From Mactra quadrangularis (Eukaryota > Mollusca > Bivalvia > Venerida > Mactridae), in contig CM046299.1 in NCBI GenBank assembly GCA_025267735.1, forward strand, positions 17,692,232-17,756,231: DNA of 64,000 bases. The letters run 5' to 3'. Under the pieces are notes generated by a model, which made no database searches, was not told the DNA's origin, and saw only the letters and a list, made by a program, of their open reading frames with translations. Positions 34,896 through 46,870 of this stretch are shown piece after piece. The translations under genes and the position numbers were made by a program. Numbering within the stretch: the first letter of the stretch is position 1; every line of letters begins with the position of its first letter.

Positions 34896-37800
34896 TTATA
34901 GCTTGGCCTCCAAATGTGGTGTCAATCTAATACGATCACCATCATAAAATGTCATGTCCATAATGAAAATTATCTTTCCTTCTTTAGTTACAGCAAATTG
35001 AAGAACTTTTTTGTCCATGTTTGATTCCCATACATTGACAGTAAGAATATCGTTTACCAAACTTTCACCAACAAAATGAACTTCAGTAGATTTTAATGGG
35101 TACAGTTCTACATGCTTTTTGAAATGGACAAAATGTCCAAGACGAGCTCCCATGGCAGCAGCATCTGAGCACCATTTCATGTACATAGATTGGGTAACAT
35201 GTTTATTCATATCACTATCACTATGCAATGCTTTTACTTCATACTTGAAACAACCAGATGGGATTTTTGGTACTTGAGGTTTATTCAGCGGAGTATGTTT
35301 TACAAGTTTTAGATGCTCTGATATATTTTCATGGCAATAATCAGGTAAAGGATGAGGCTTCCTTGTAACCAAATTCACATAAACTGATGCCGATACACAA
35401 GTGCCTAATTTTATTTGAGACTGATAGTCAAACAGTTCAACAACTAGACAGAACGAAGTTCTTCCCACACCAGCTGTATATACATAGCCTAACAATGGTT
35501 TATCTAAACCAAAAGCATTGCTGTAACGTATATCATGCAAGTTCTTTGAAAATTCAAAACTCTGCCCAGCCATAAAGGTAGTATTTTTGCTTCTGTTACG
35601 GAAGTTGGGAAAATACAATAAGCCATATTTCAATGCTTGCCATCTTATACTTTCAAACAACTTGACAACAGACCATAAGGATAGTTTGCCTGAAAGCATA
35701 AATAGAAGCAATTGTGGCTTTTGTATTGATGAAAATTTTATTTTTCAGCAATTTTTCAAACAACTTCTATGCACTAACAGGTTCAACACTAATAGATTTT
35801 CACCACAATTCAATTTATTTAGTGTAATTTTATTATTATTATGACCCCCTTTGCTTCTAAATGTTGACACTCTCATTGAATTTTAGATTTTACAAGGTTT
35901 TTAGTTACATTCTTCATTAAGTTAGTTAGTTAATAAAAAAAATATTGGGACATATAATTTCAAGCTGAAACATAAATCTTTTTTTCAAAAATGTCTTTTA
36001 TTTAAGTTAAATTGGGAATTTTTGATTGAAATTTGGGAAAAATTATATGATTTTAGATTGGGAATATAGCCCTTAAACGGCTATAAAATTGTCGGAAAAA
36101 CCCTTTGTCACCATTGTGACCAGAATAGTCTACAAGAGACTTATAAAATCATTGATATTCAAAATTAACATAACTTGATTTTTAAGGTTGAAATAAAAGA
36201 AACTTGTGCTTATGGTAAACATAAAGTGATCTCACTGTGAACCCAATGATTTTTAAAAACATTAAGATTTTTTACAGTGTTAGTTGCGGTCAAGGCAATA
36301 TTAAAATAAAATCAAGTTCTCAAAAATTAAAATAATGTACTATGTGTTTACAATAAAAAAAAATTTCCTAAGCCTAGAATTACAAGGCTAGACAGATAAG
36401 CAGGACCAAAGACAATACATGTCAACACAATAAGTACAGGAGTGTGGAATTCTTATGAATGCCTTGTTTGGCCACAGAGGAATGGGGTTCACTAGTCCAG
36501 ACTTCCTAAAATTTACCATAGGCTTATCAATTCTTCTTCCCAGTTGAACAGTTATAAAAATTCAAACATTTTTCTTAAAATGTAAACTCAACACCTTTTT
36601 TCCTCATAAGCAATTTCAGCAATTACTCTTCCAAACATAAACTGACCAAGGCCTTAGCACAGCGATGAGAAAAGAGAGAAGAGAGAGTAGTCTTGGCCAT
36701 AGACAATATAGGGCCTATTCTCTCTTCGCTCTGCTAAGGCCTTGGTCAGTTTATGTTTAGAAGAGTAATTGCTGAAAGAGGTCCTATATTGTCTATGGCC
36801 AAGACTACATAGAAATGTCAATACCCTTACAGGGCATGACATTAATGTTTAAAGTAGTTGGACAATCAGTTATATATTTTACCTGCCCGAATCAAATGCT
36901 TGCCAGCAGGAATAAGTCCCTGAACTTAAATATAGGTTGTCATGAGTGATAGAGCAACTTTTAATAGTGATTATTCTAAAGCAGAACAGCAGATTGCCCC
37001 ACACTGTTGTTTTTTCTCCACCCTGCCCTTTTTTGCTCCTCCCTATGCAGAAATAGATATTTTGTGACATTAACCTTTTGATGCACGTTACCCCTTTTTC
37101 CTGCCTCATTGTCCCCTTAAAGACACAACTTATCATAAATTTTGACAAATGTATGGCACGCTTATTCGTGGCTAGATATAACGGTAGAATTTCAGTGTGT
37201 CCCTCAGAATAGATATTATCATTGAGGCCCTGCAATGAGTACATGAACCTAATTCAAATGTAGCGTTTATATAAATGGATCTTTTTATCGAACAGCAAAA
37301 AAGTAACATGTCCCTAGTTGACTACAATTTTGCCGTTTGAGTGTAAGTTAAAATCTTGATACAACTGAAATGATCAAAGTCTGCCGACACAAACGGTGAT
37401 ATATAGGATATCAACACTCGAGTGACAGTTATAAGCTCTCATTCTCTTTGAAAAGCCATTATGTGACCCATATATGGTTGATAAAGAGGATTTGGTACAC
37501 TACAGCACTTGGTGACAATACTTAGAACTGTGAACTGCTTTTTTTAAATCCATTGACAAATGAAGATGGAATTGTGAATAGAAAATATTTTCCTATATAT
37601 TACACATGTCTAATCGTTGACCAGCTACGAAGAAAACGGCCATTGCTCACTAAAATGTTGTCTGCTTAATTAGTCTTTTATCAAATGTTTTAAAAAATGG
37701 TGGAATTATTGTCTGAATGACAAACAGTTTGGAGCCAGGCCCTGCAAAAACAATTTACTAATTCAATTTGTCAGAGATATTCAAAAATACTGTACTAGTA

Positions 37801-38182
37801 ACATTATCACTACTGTGCATGGGCCTCAATTTATTTCTCTTGCTAGCAAACACGAAAAAGTCATGAAACATGTAATACTTGAAATTTTTATGTCTATTTT
37901 GATGTAACCACTATACTACAATTTTCTTTTGATGTCCAACATTTATAAATTGTGTCTTTGACTGAGTTCTAGAATAATCACTACCTTTAATGTAGAGCCC
38001 TACCCTTTAAACAGTTAAGAAAATCAATATTTATTACCTCCAATCTTCTGATCAAAGTCTGTATATGATAAACCAGGTAAAAGAACTTCAGCAGCAAATC
38101 TATCCTCACTCACTCTGTACTTGATCAGCCTTTCTGGTTGGATTGTACTTATATCAGGAAGATGTTTAAACTTTGAAGCCAT
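34896..38182 (-). CDS. Double-hotdog acyl-thioesterase-like protein, first exon plus exon D
   Basis: Exon 1 is 38182-38038 (48 codons plus one base, GTAATA donor) and exon D is 35689-34896, joined GG|C in frame, giving 312 residues. Exon 1 starts MASKFKHLPDISTIQPERL and ends LPGLSYTDFDQKIG, the first strand of hotdog 1. Exon D begins GKLSLWSVVKLFESIRWQAL, the following helix. Hotdog 2 contains HSDSDMNKHVTQSMYMKWC, so Asn and His are kept but the final Asn of H-V-N is Thr. Members of this fold hydrolyse acyl thioesters, often as double-hotdog proteins. No signal peptide or membrane helix is seen. An AG acceptor (TTTTCAG) at about 38,238 suggests an upstream non-coding exon. The intron is 2.3 kb. 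Exons C, B and A downstream have the same entry phase. Confidence 0.8.
36609..36808. repeat. Two interleaved inverted repeats (A-B-A'-B')
   Basis: Arm A (36,612-36,670, with AACTGACCAAGGCCTTAGCA) is inverted as A' (36,720-36,778). Arm B (36,689-36,712, AGTCTTGGCCATAGACAATA) is inverted as B' (36,782-36,806) with about 25 matching bases. B starts inside the A hairpin loop and B' lies outside it, so the two hairpins cannot both form as nested stems. It lies in the 2.3-kb intron of the thioesterase gene. No coding content. Confidence 0.75.
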
Positions 38183-38847
38183 CTTGTTGTTGTACTTATT
38201 CCAGTTATTGTCCAAAATAAACTGACTCTATTGCCTTCCCTGAAAATTTTACAAGTGAGATAACAAAACAAGTTAAAAATTGTCATAAACATATGCTGAA
38301 TAATTGTACAGGACATTGGGTCGAAATTGGACAAACAAAAATTAGCATTGTCATGTTTTTTTCTTCCAAGTAAGGTTTATCCTCTATTCCAGAGACAACC
38401 GAGATTCTGGTACAAAAATTTGTAACTAAAGGTGAGGAGTATTCTTTATCCACGGTATCCACCTAACCTGTTTTGATTGCTGTTACAATTCTAACTTATC
38501 ATAAATGTTCTTTACAGTAAACAAATTTGAAATTAAAAAATTCGAGGAAAATACCAGAAATGAGGCCAGAATATAGGTAGATCTACCACTGTCATGTATG
38601 TATTTGTCACAGTCTGTGCAAAAGAGAAGAGCCTCAAGACTTCAAGTCTTCAAAAGGGGTGAAAAGGATTGGGGCGAAAGTCTTGTGGATTGTTAAAGTA
38701 AAAAAGCGTCAATAAAATATAAATACCTATTTTGATTGATCAAATATTTTGTAGATCACAAGACAATTTGGTACATCTATTACGAAGCGAACTTTGAATC
38801 AAATGTTTCAGGTCAAAATTGAGATCGTAGTAAATTTCATGACTATA
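38183..38847. other. Upstream region of the thioesterase locus
   Basis: Probable 5' region of the thioesterase gene on the minus strand. A splice acceptor near 38,238 implies that the promoter is further right. No TATA box or repeat is evident. The large composite element begins at its right edge. Confidence 0.35.
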
Positions 38848-39003
38848 CTGTTCTTCCGTTCGGGCTGGGAGTAGATTATCTGTATCCAATCAGCCGAGGG
38901 GCGTTACCAGTATCCACTGAGACGAGTTTTAGACACGCCCCTCATGAATATCGCTGAAAACTTACGTTCGCCGGTAGGAACGCCCTACTGAATATTCATT
39001 TTA
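38848..39003 (+). repeat. Left outer inverted repeat of the composite
   Basis: It pairs with 60,192-60,321. Relative to the right copy it carries about 9 extra bases that create TATCCACTGAGACGAG at 38,911-38,926, the core of the 32-bp minisatellite monomer and in the same orientation as array 1. Confidence 0.75.
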
Positions 39004-39333
39004 ATATTCAATTATATTTAAAATTATTAATTGACGATTTTTGATATTTCATCAAAGTACTGAAAATGTAATTCTACTTAATAGCTGTATGTGTGCACAC
39101 ACAATTTACTACACACATATATAATAAAATTATAATACTAAGAATAACATAGACAGTAATTTTCGAGGATTGCCCGCAAGACTGTCGTAACTGCACTTTT
39201 TTACGAAATAGACTTTTTTGAATTTTTATACTTATTTCTATGTTTTACAACACTGATAAAAAAGTTTGGCACACTTCTCTCTAGAAAGTGATTTATATCA
39301 AAAATGCAATATAGTCGTAACTGAAAACTGAAT

Positions 39334-39387
39334 AAAAAGTTAGCGCAATACTGTCGTAAGTCAACTTACGACAGTATTGCGCAAACT
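39334..39387. repeat. Subterminal palindrome of transposon copy 1, left
   Basis: AGCGCAATACTGTCGTAAGT is followed directly by its inverse (ACTTACGACAGTATTGCGC) sharing the centre GTCAAC/GTTGAC. Each half resembles the terminal GCAAGACTGTCGTAACTGC, suggesting a duplicated transposase-binding sequence. Confidence 0.7.
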
Positions 39388-40213
39388 TTTCTATTAAACT
39401 TTCTTCAACTTTTTCCTGCAATACTGTAGTAAATCAAAATAAATCACATCATACTTCAATAAGGTCACTCATTAAATCACCAATTCAGTTTAATTTATTT
39501 ATTTATGCTACTAATAAGGTATTTATTGTATACAAGACCCTTTATATAATTGTGACATGGACGAAATTGGTCATTTTTCATTTCTATGCCATATGGCTAT
39601 TTTAATATTTTAAGGTGCTCTTTCTCATTAGTAACTGACTGGCAGATATGCAACTAAGTGAAGTTATTCTCATGGTGTGAGGTTTCTTTTGATTGTGGTA
39701 TTTTCATGAAAAAGTCAAGTGGTGGGGGAGGGCAAATTCCCTTGAGTGAAATTAACTAAATCCATTCAAAAAAATCCTGTGGCAGGCAATTTGAAGGGGG
39801 TCCTGACTTATAAAAATGCGGGATTTGCCAGAAAAAAAGATACTAATTAATACATGTTTAGCAAAGTGCTTTGTTGACTTCATCATTGATGACTTCATTG
39901 ATAGTGTCATACATTTCAAATTCTCAGTATTTGTATTTTAATAAGTTTCACTTTGAATTATTGAGTAAACATATTTTTGATACATCAGAGCCTAATAACT
40001 AGTGTTTACCAAAATTAAAAAAACTATTGACTGTCATGCTTTAAAGCAACCACTGAGGTATCATCAGTGTCTTATGAATGATAACCTTCAGTTAACCAAT
40101 CCAGCAGATATCAGTATGTATCCCTAGGTAATGTGTCATAACAAACAGAAAGAAGCCCCACAGTGATAGCTACTCATCTAAGTAGCTGAAGAGAAAGCGT
40201 AACATACTCCTAG

Positions 40214-40460
40214 GTTGCCCCTCTAGTTCAGTTGGTAGCATGCTGGTCTACTGATTCAGGGAACAGGGTTCGATTCCCAGATGAGGCATACTTTCTTTTG
40301 TTACGTCATTCTCCCTTCTATCTCTGATTCTTAATCATGTAGTGCAGTTGTCAGTCACTGATGGAAATATGTACCTAGCAACTGGTTTACAGCTAAATTC
40401 AGAGATTTAGCCTTACCAGGTACAGTGAATAGATTGACTGACCGCTGTGGTATAAGTAAA
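40214..40460 (+). repeat. tRNA-headed SINE, family 2, copy 2
   Basis: Head TCTAGTTCAGTTGGTAGCAT, B-box GGGTTCGATTCCC, then the family-2 body (TCAGTCACTGATGG, CTGGTTTACAGCTAAA, AATAGATTGACTGACCG). The matching SINE in transposon copy 2 occupies the same relative position, so it was already present in their common ancestor. Confidence 0.8.
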
Positions 40461-40970
40461 TAATAATTTGAAACCAAAGAACTTTTCAACTGTTCCATTT
40501 CTAACACTCTAAGATCACAAATTGTACAAACTTGGTTGATAAACACTAGCCAATGCATAATATCATAGCTCTAGGCCTTAAAGTGTAAGGTATGTGAACA
40601 AATTTTCTACAAGACATTTGAATGCCACATATTTGAAATTGTAAAGAGACACCAGCAGCCGCTGACCAAGCACCTGGGTTTTAAACTACAAGCCAAATTG
40701 CATTGTTGACAATTCTGATTAAAAATGTACTTCATGAGTAGATAAGAAACAAAAAAAAAACAAGAAAAACACAAACTTTGATCTTCAGGCTTAAATTTGA
40801 AAATTGTGGGCAGAGACAATATTTATTGGTTATTATTTTACCTCTGGACTTGTCAAATTTTGAAAAGCAGACTTTTTAAATAATATTTCTTGTCTGTTGC
40901 TTTAGTACATACAGTTTGGATGAAATTAATTTTAGAAGCAGTGGAAGGTTGTATTGGCAGTGAATGAGGG

Positions 40971-41105
40971 GTCCAAATGGTTTTTAATCCCACAAGAATA
41001 GCTACTAACTTCTTTGGAGGGGTCCAAATGGTTTTTAATCCCACAAAAATAGCTACTAACTTCTTTGGAAGGGTCCAAATGGTTTTTAATCCCACAAGAA
41101 TAGCT
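40971..41105. repeat. 51-bp tandem repeat, about 2.6 copies
   Basis: GTCCAAATGGTTTTTAATCC starts at 40,971, 41,022 and 41,073, an exact 51-bp period. The frame stays open on both strands because 51 is divisible by three, but composition and context do not support a gene. Confidence 0.85.
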
Positions 41106-41713
41106 ACTAATTTCTGCAAAATGTGTATAATGTGGTTGTGGTTCGAGGTTCGGACCCCCCTAGAAAAGTTCAGACCCCCTTGAAAAGTTCGGACATCCCC
41201 TAGTAATGTTGGGACCCCCCTTGCCTAGTCTTAACAACATTGTAAGCAAATTGTTTCTCAAACAGGAATACTGACACCCAACAGTCATTCAAAACACTTA
41301 ATGCATAAATGTTACAGCTTACAAATTTTATAAAAATAAACATGAACTGTAATTGTTATGTTTTCCTTGATTGATTTTTTTTCTTTTAAACAGTAAAGCT
41401 TCGAGCTGCCATTTGTGGTATGTAAACCATGGTCTTAATGTTCTGCACAAGTTTTAAATTATGGGCTTGGGAAAATAATATTTTCAATACTCATATATGT
41501 TTAATATGTTCAAAATAATACATTGTTCAAACAAATAAAATACATACTGTATTGTGTCTATATAACTGAATGATAGATAAACAAATTTGATAATCATAAA
41601 ATTATTTATTTTAAAACAACAAACGTTAAGGCATGTCTTGTATTCATAATTTGTATGATTTATGATAATTCATATAAATGCAATATAATTTCAACATTAT
41701 TATCATAATGTAA

Positions 41714-42399
41714 TGCTAGGTTTACATCTGGCCACGATGTCCCCGATTCCAGAGCATCGTGGCGAACGTAACAGAGCGTGGAGTCGAATTGGGGTGATCG
41801 TGGGGGAGCGTAACGGAACGTGGTTGAATCGGGGACATCATGGGCATCTGGACAGATTTTAAATCAAACTTAAATTTCACCACGATTGCCCCTATTCATT
41901 TTCTAATCGTGACAGAGCGTGGCCTTCGTAACAAAACGTAACGGAACGTACCGAAGCGTAACAGAACGTAACAGAACGTGGAGTACAATCGCAACAGATC
42001 GGGACCAGTGTGGACACATTTTTCATCCCGCGTCGCTGGGAAAGAATTATTTCTTGTTTAAATATCAAATCGTGAAACGTAAAACGTGGTCATTTGTCTC
42101 AAATCGTAGGTCAAATAGCAGGAGATCGCAACAAAGCGGCTTTGTCGTGAGAGATCTTAACAGGACGTAACGGAACGTGGTGGAGCGTGGAAGCCAATCG
42201 TGTTGATCGCAACAAAGCGTAACAGAACGTGATGCAAATCGTGGGCTCAATCGTAGCAAAGCGCAGTAGAGCGCAACAAAACGTGCTGATTTCGTAAGGA
42301 AGCGTAACAGAACGTGGAGTATACCATTTAATCGTAGAGCTCCCCGATGTTTTAGCCTCTGGCTAATCGGGGAGATCGTAGCCAGATGTAAACCTAGCA
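41714..42399. mobile_element. 686-bp PIF/Harbinger-like MITE, GC-rich
   Basis: The ends TGCTAGGTTTACATCTGG and the inverse CCAGATGTAAACCTAGCA are perfect over 18 bp. TAA flanks both ends (41,711-41,713 and 42,400-42,402), the 3-bp TWA target type of PIF/Harbinger. The interior is rich in degenerate CGTAACAGAACGTGG words on both strands and much richer in CpG than its surroundings. It is inserted in transposon copy 1. Confidence 0.8.
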
Positions 42400-43239
42400 T
42401 AAACTATAATTATAAATTACTTATCTGTAGAATTTAAAAAAAAGGCAAATAATTGTAAATCTGGAACTAAGAATGTGTTTTGTGTGCATTAAATTCAAAT
42501 AAGGTCTTAATTTTTTAATGGGTCAACATTGCAATTTTACATGTCTAGACACCCCCCCCCCCCTTCAATTGGCTTCCAAATACTTGAAATGTATGTTTTA
42601 AACTAGATTTAGAAAAATTCACTTTAAGAAGGTTGTCCCCAAAAGAAGATATTTCTTTCGTGCACCTCCCCCCATCAAAAGATGTCTCAGGGAGGTTCTG
42701 AAGAGAGGATGTGCACCCCCCTTTTGTAGCTGGGGTTTGAAGGGTGCACAGCGCCTCTCATCACCAGCAAAAATCAGGTTGTTGAGTGCAGAGAAATGTA
42801 ACAAAAGCAGATAAGAAAACATGTTTTCAGTTTCTGAAAAGAACTGGGACTTTAAACCTCAATTTTGGAAAATAATTGAATGAAATGTTAAGTTGGGGTT
42901 GAAAAAGAGCAAAAATTGCATTTTTTCACATTTTGCTCCACCCAAGCATTGCCATGGTAACTAGGATCAGGGCTCAAATTGGGTTTTCTGAAAACAGTTA
43001 CCAAGGAAATTACTTGGTTAAGTTGCATATCTGCCTGATAATTAGTAATGAAATTAGAGTGTCTTGAAATAGCTTTTGCTTGTTATGCTGAAAAAAATGA
43101 CTTTGGCACATGCCACAACCAGTAAAGGGTTGATATATATTGGAAAATAAAACATTTGATTCGTTTTCTTTTTTTGTGTTTGATAATAATTTTCAGTTAC
43201 TACTGTATTGCAGAAATTTTATCAAAAATCATGTGTTAA

Positions 43240-43287
43240 AAATTTCTGCAATACTGTAGTAAGTTGACTTACTACAGTATTGCTTGG
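43240..43287. repeat. Subterminal palindrome of transposon copy 1, right
   Basis: CTGCAATACTGTAGTAAGTT is followed by its inverse (ACTTACTACAGTATTGC). It mirrors the palindrome at 39,334-39,387 in type and position. Further single motifs lie at about 43,193 and 43,318. Confidence 0.7.
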
Positions 43288-43541
43288 AATAAAATAACAT
43301 AAAACAGACAGATTTAAGCGCAATACTGTAGTAACTCAACAAAATCATCAAATATCTAGTTTTATTTCAAATTTATGCATTACATTAGAACTGTTTGTTT
43401 TTAAACATATTTTCTAATAATAAAACAAAAAAGTTTGGTGTAAAATTCATACAATAATAAATTAAACAGTTTTTTAAATTGCTTCTCCTGTAAAATTTTC
43501 AAAAATGCAGTTACGACAGTCTTGCGGGCAACCCTCGTTTT

Positions 43542-46500
43542 GTATATTATCCACTGCGACGAGGTGTATTATAGTACTGTAACCACCAAGACGAGGTGTC
43601 TTATAGAACTGTATCCACTGAGATGAGGTGTATTGTAGTACTGTAACCACTGAGACGAGGTGTCTAATAGAACCCTATCCACTGAGACGAGGTGTCTTAT
43701 AGAACTCTATCCACTGACGAGGTGTCTAATAGCACTGTAACCACTGAGACGAGGTGTCTTATAATACTGTAACCACTGAGACGAGGTGTCTTATAGAACT
43801 GTGTCCACTAAGACGAGGTGTATTATTGTACTGTAACCACTAAGGCGAGGTGTCTTGTAGAATTGTAACCACTGAGACGAGGTGTCTTATAGAACTGTAA
43901 CCACTAAGACGAGATGCCTTATAGAACTGTATCCACTGAGACGAGGTGCCTTATAATACTGTAACCACTGAGACGAGGTGTATTATAATACTGTATCCAC
44001 TGAGATGAGGTGTATTATAATACTGTAACCACTGAGACGAGGTGTATTATAGTACTGTAACCACTGAGACGAGGTGTATTATAATACTGTAACCACCTAG
44101 ACGAGGTGTATTATAATACTGTAACCACTGAGACGAGGTGTATTATAATACTATAACCACTGAGACGAGGTGTCTTATAGTACTGTAACCACTGAGACGA
44201 GGTGTCTTATAGAACTGTAACCACTGAGATGAGGTGTATTATAGTACTGTAACCAATTAGACGAGGTGTCCAATAGAACTGTAACCACTGAGACGAGGTG
44301 TCCAATAGAACTGTATTCACTTAGACGAGGTGCCTTATAGTACTGTAACCACTGAGACGAGGTGTCTTATAGAACTGTATCCAATAAGACGAGGTGTATT
44401 ATTGTACTGTAACCACTGGGACGAGGTGTCTTGTAGAATTGTAACCACTGAAACGAGGTGTCTTATAGAACTGTAACCACTGAGACGAGGTGTCTTATAG
44501 AACTGTATCCACTGAGACGAGGTGCATAATAGTACTGTCACCACTGAGACGAGGTGTATTATAGTACTGTATCCACTGAGACGAGGTGCATTATAATACT
44601 GTAACCACTGAGACGTGGTGTATTATAGTACAGTTAGCATTGAGACGAGGTGTCTTATAGAACTGTATCCACTGAGACGAGGTGTATTATAGTACAGTTA
44701 CCACTGAGACGAGGTGTCTTATAGAACTGTATCCACTGAGACAAGAGGTATTATAGAACAGTAACCACTGAGACGAGGTGTCTTATAATACTGTACCCCC
44801 TGAGACGAGGTGCTTTATAGTACTGTAACCACTGAGACGAGGTGTCTTTTAAAACTGTATCCACTGTGACGAGGTGTATTATAGTACTGTAACCACTGAG
44901 ACGAGGTGTCCTGTATAACTGTATCCACTGAGACGAGGTGTATTAAAGAACTGTATTCACTTAGACGAGGTGCCTTATAGTACTGTAACCACTGAGACGA
45001 GGAGTGTTATAGTACTATAACCACTGAGACTATGTGTCGAATAGTACTGTTACCACTGAGACGAGGTGTCTGATACTATGGTATAAACTGAGAACTGGGG
45101 CCTTATAGTATGGTATCCACTGTGACGAGGTATCATGTAGTATTGTAACCATTGAGACGAGGTGCCTTATTGTACTGTACCCACTGAGACAAGGTGTCGT
45201 ATAGTACTGTAACCACTGAGACGAGGTGTCTTATACTGTGGTATCTATTGAGACAAGGTACCTTGTAGTATGGTAACCAGTGAGACGAGGGATCTTATAT
45301 TATGGTATAAACTGAGACTTGCTGTCTTATAGTAAGGGTAAGGTATTCACTAAGACAAGGTGTCTTGTAGTACTGTAACCACTGGGACGAGGTGTCTTAT
45401 AGTACTGTTCCCACTGAGATAAGGTGTCGTATAATATTGTTACCACTGAAACGTGGTGCTTTATGGTACTGTTACCACTACGACTGGGTGTCTTATACTG
45501 TAGTATCCCTGAGACGAAGTACAATAAAGTATAGTAACCACTTAGGCGAGGTACATTATAACGTGGTTTTCACTGGGACGAGGCACCTTATAATATGGTA
45601 ACCACTGAGGCGAGGTGCCTTATAGTACTGTAACCACTGAGACGAGGTGTCTTATACTACTTTAACCACTGAGACGAGGTGCCTTATAGAACTGTAACCA
45701 CTGAGACGAGGTGCCTTATAATACTGTATCCACTGAGGCGAGGTGCCTTATAGTACTGTAACCACTGAGGCGAGGTGCCTTATAGTACTGTAACCACTGA
45801 GACGAGGTGTCTTATACTACTTTAACCACTGAGACGAAGTGTCTTATAGAACTGTAACCACTGAGACGAGGTGTCTTATTATACTGTATCCACTAAAACG
45901 AGGTACCTTATAGTACTGTAACCAAAGAGACAATGTGTCTTATACTATTGTAACCACTGAGACGAGGTGCCTTATAGCACTGTAACCACTGAGACGAGGT
46001 GTCTTATAATACTGTAACCACTGAGACGAGGTGCCTTATAGTACTGTAACCACTGAGACGAGGTGTCTTATAGTACTGTAACCACTGAGACGAGGTGTCT
46101 AATTATTCTGTATCCACTGAGACGAGGTGCCTTATACATTCGGAACACCCTCGACCTTTCATGAATGAATAATCTCGGGAGGATTCGTGGGGGGTCTTCA
46201 CTGGAATTTGGTGATTTTACTACCTACGCGAGGCGAAGCACGTAACGGTTACACAAAATAGTTCTTGTAGTATACACACGGATCTTTGTCTAAACATATT
46301 TGTTTTGTTTTAAATTGAACCAAAGAGTGTTCTTCGGTACCATTGAAATGAGTAATTTCAAATTTACGGACTATAAACGAAACTTCAGTCATCGCCTAAA
46401 GGATCGTGTATTTGTTTACATAGTTTCAAAATGGCGCTCAAATATGTTCGAGGTTATTCGTAGCGAATGGCCGAGGATGTTCCGAATGGTGCCTTATAGT

Positions 46501-46870
46501 ACTGTTACCACTGAGACGAGGTGTCTTATAATACTGTATCCACTGGGGCGAGGTGCCTAATAGTACTGTAACCACTGGGACGAGGTGTCTTATAATACTG
46601 TAACCTCAGAAACTAAGGATCTTAATATACTGTATCCACTGAGACGAGGTGTCTTATTATACTGTATCCACTGAGGCGAGGTGTCTTATAGAATCGTTTC
46701 CACTGAGTCGAGGTGTCTTTTAGTACTGTAACCAATGACACGAGGTGTTTTATAGTATGGTATCCACTGAGACGAGGAGTGTTATAGTATTGTATCCATT
46801 GAGACGAGGTGTTTAGAGTACTGTTACCAATAAGACGAAGTATCTTATAGTACTATCACCGTATCTTGAA
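43542..46870 (+). repeat. 32-bp minisatellite array 1 (plus orientation)
   Basis: The monomer is close to CCACTGAGACGAGGTGTCTT followed by ATAGTACTGTAA, period 32 bp, with roughly 90 copies by length. Divergence increases towards the right part (45,000-46,870). A 352-bp element interrupts it at 46,137-46,488. The array abuts the end of transposon copy 1 on the left and of copy 2 on the right. Since 32 is not a multiple of three, the short open frames across it are not coding. Confidence 0.95.
46137..46488. mobile_element. 352-bp MITE inserted in array 1 with 10-bp target duplication
   Basis: The ends CATTCGGAACACCCTCGACC and GGCCGAGGATGTTCCGAATG are inverted. The array sequence GTGCCTTATA is duplicated exactly at 46,127-46,136 and 46,489-46,498. 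Both ends match the 1.5-kb element at 28,783-30,282 whose middle is missing here, so this is its deletion derivative. Confidence 0.85.

Larger units (their letters stand above)
39164..43537 (+). mobile_element. TIR transposon copy 1 (4.4 kb, non-autonomous)
   Basis: The ends CGAGGATTGCCCGCAAGACT and the inverse (AGTCTTGCGGGCAACCCTCG) extend to about 30 bp. T-runs flank both ends (TTTT at 39,160-39,163 and 43,538-43,541), giving a possible 3-4-bp TTT(T) target duplication. The subterminal regions carry repeated GCAATACTGT(A/C)GTAA motifs, two pairs of which form palindromes. The interior holds a SINE at 40,214, a 51-bp tandem triplicate at 40,971-41,105, and a nested 686-bp element. No long open frame, so it must be moved by another element's transposase if active. 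Confidence 0.8.

Noticed and set aside
36879..37244. 121-codon minus-strand frame in the thioesterase intron
   Set aside because: No recognisable motif, poor composition, no splice context, and not shared with the paralogous spacers.
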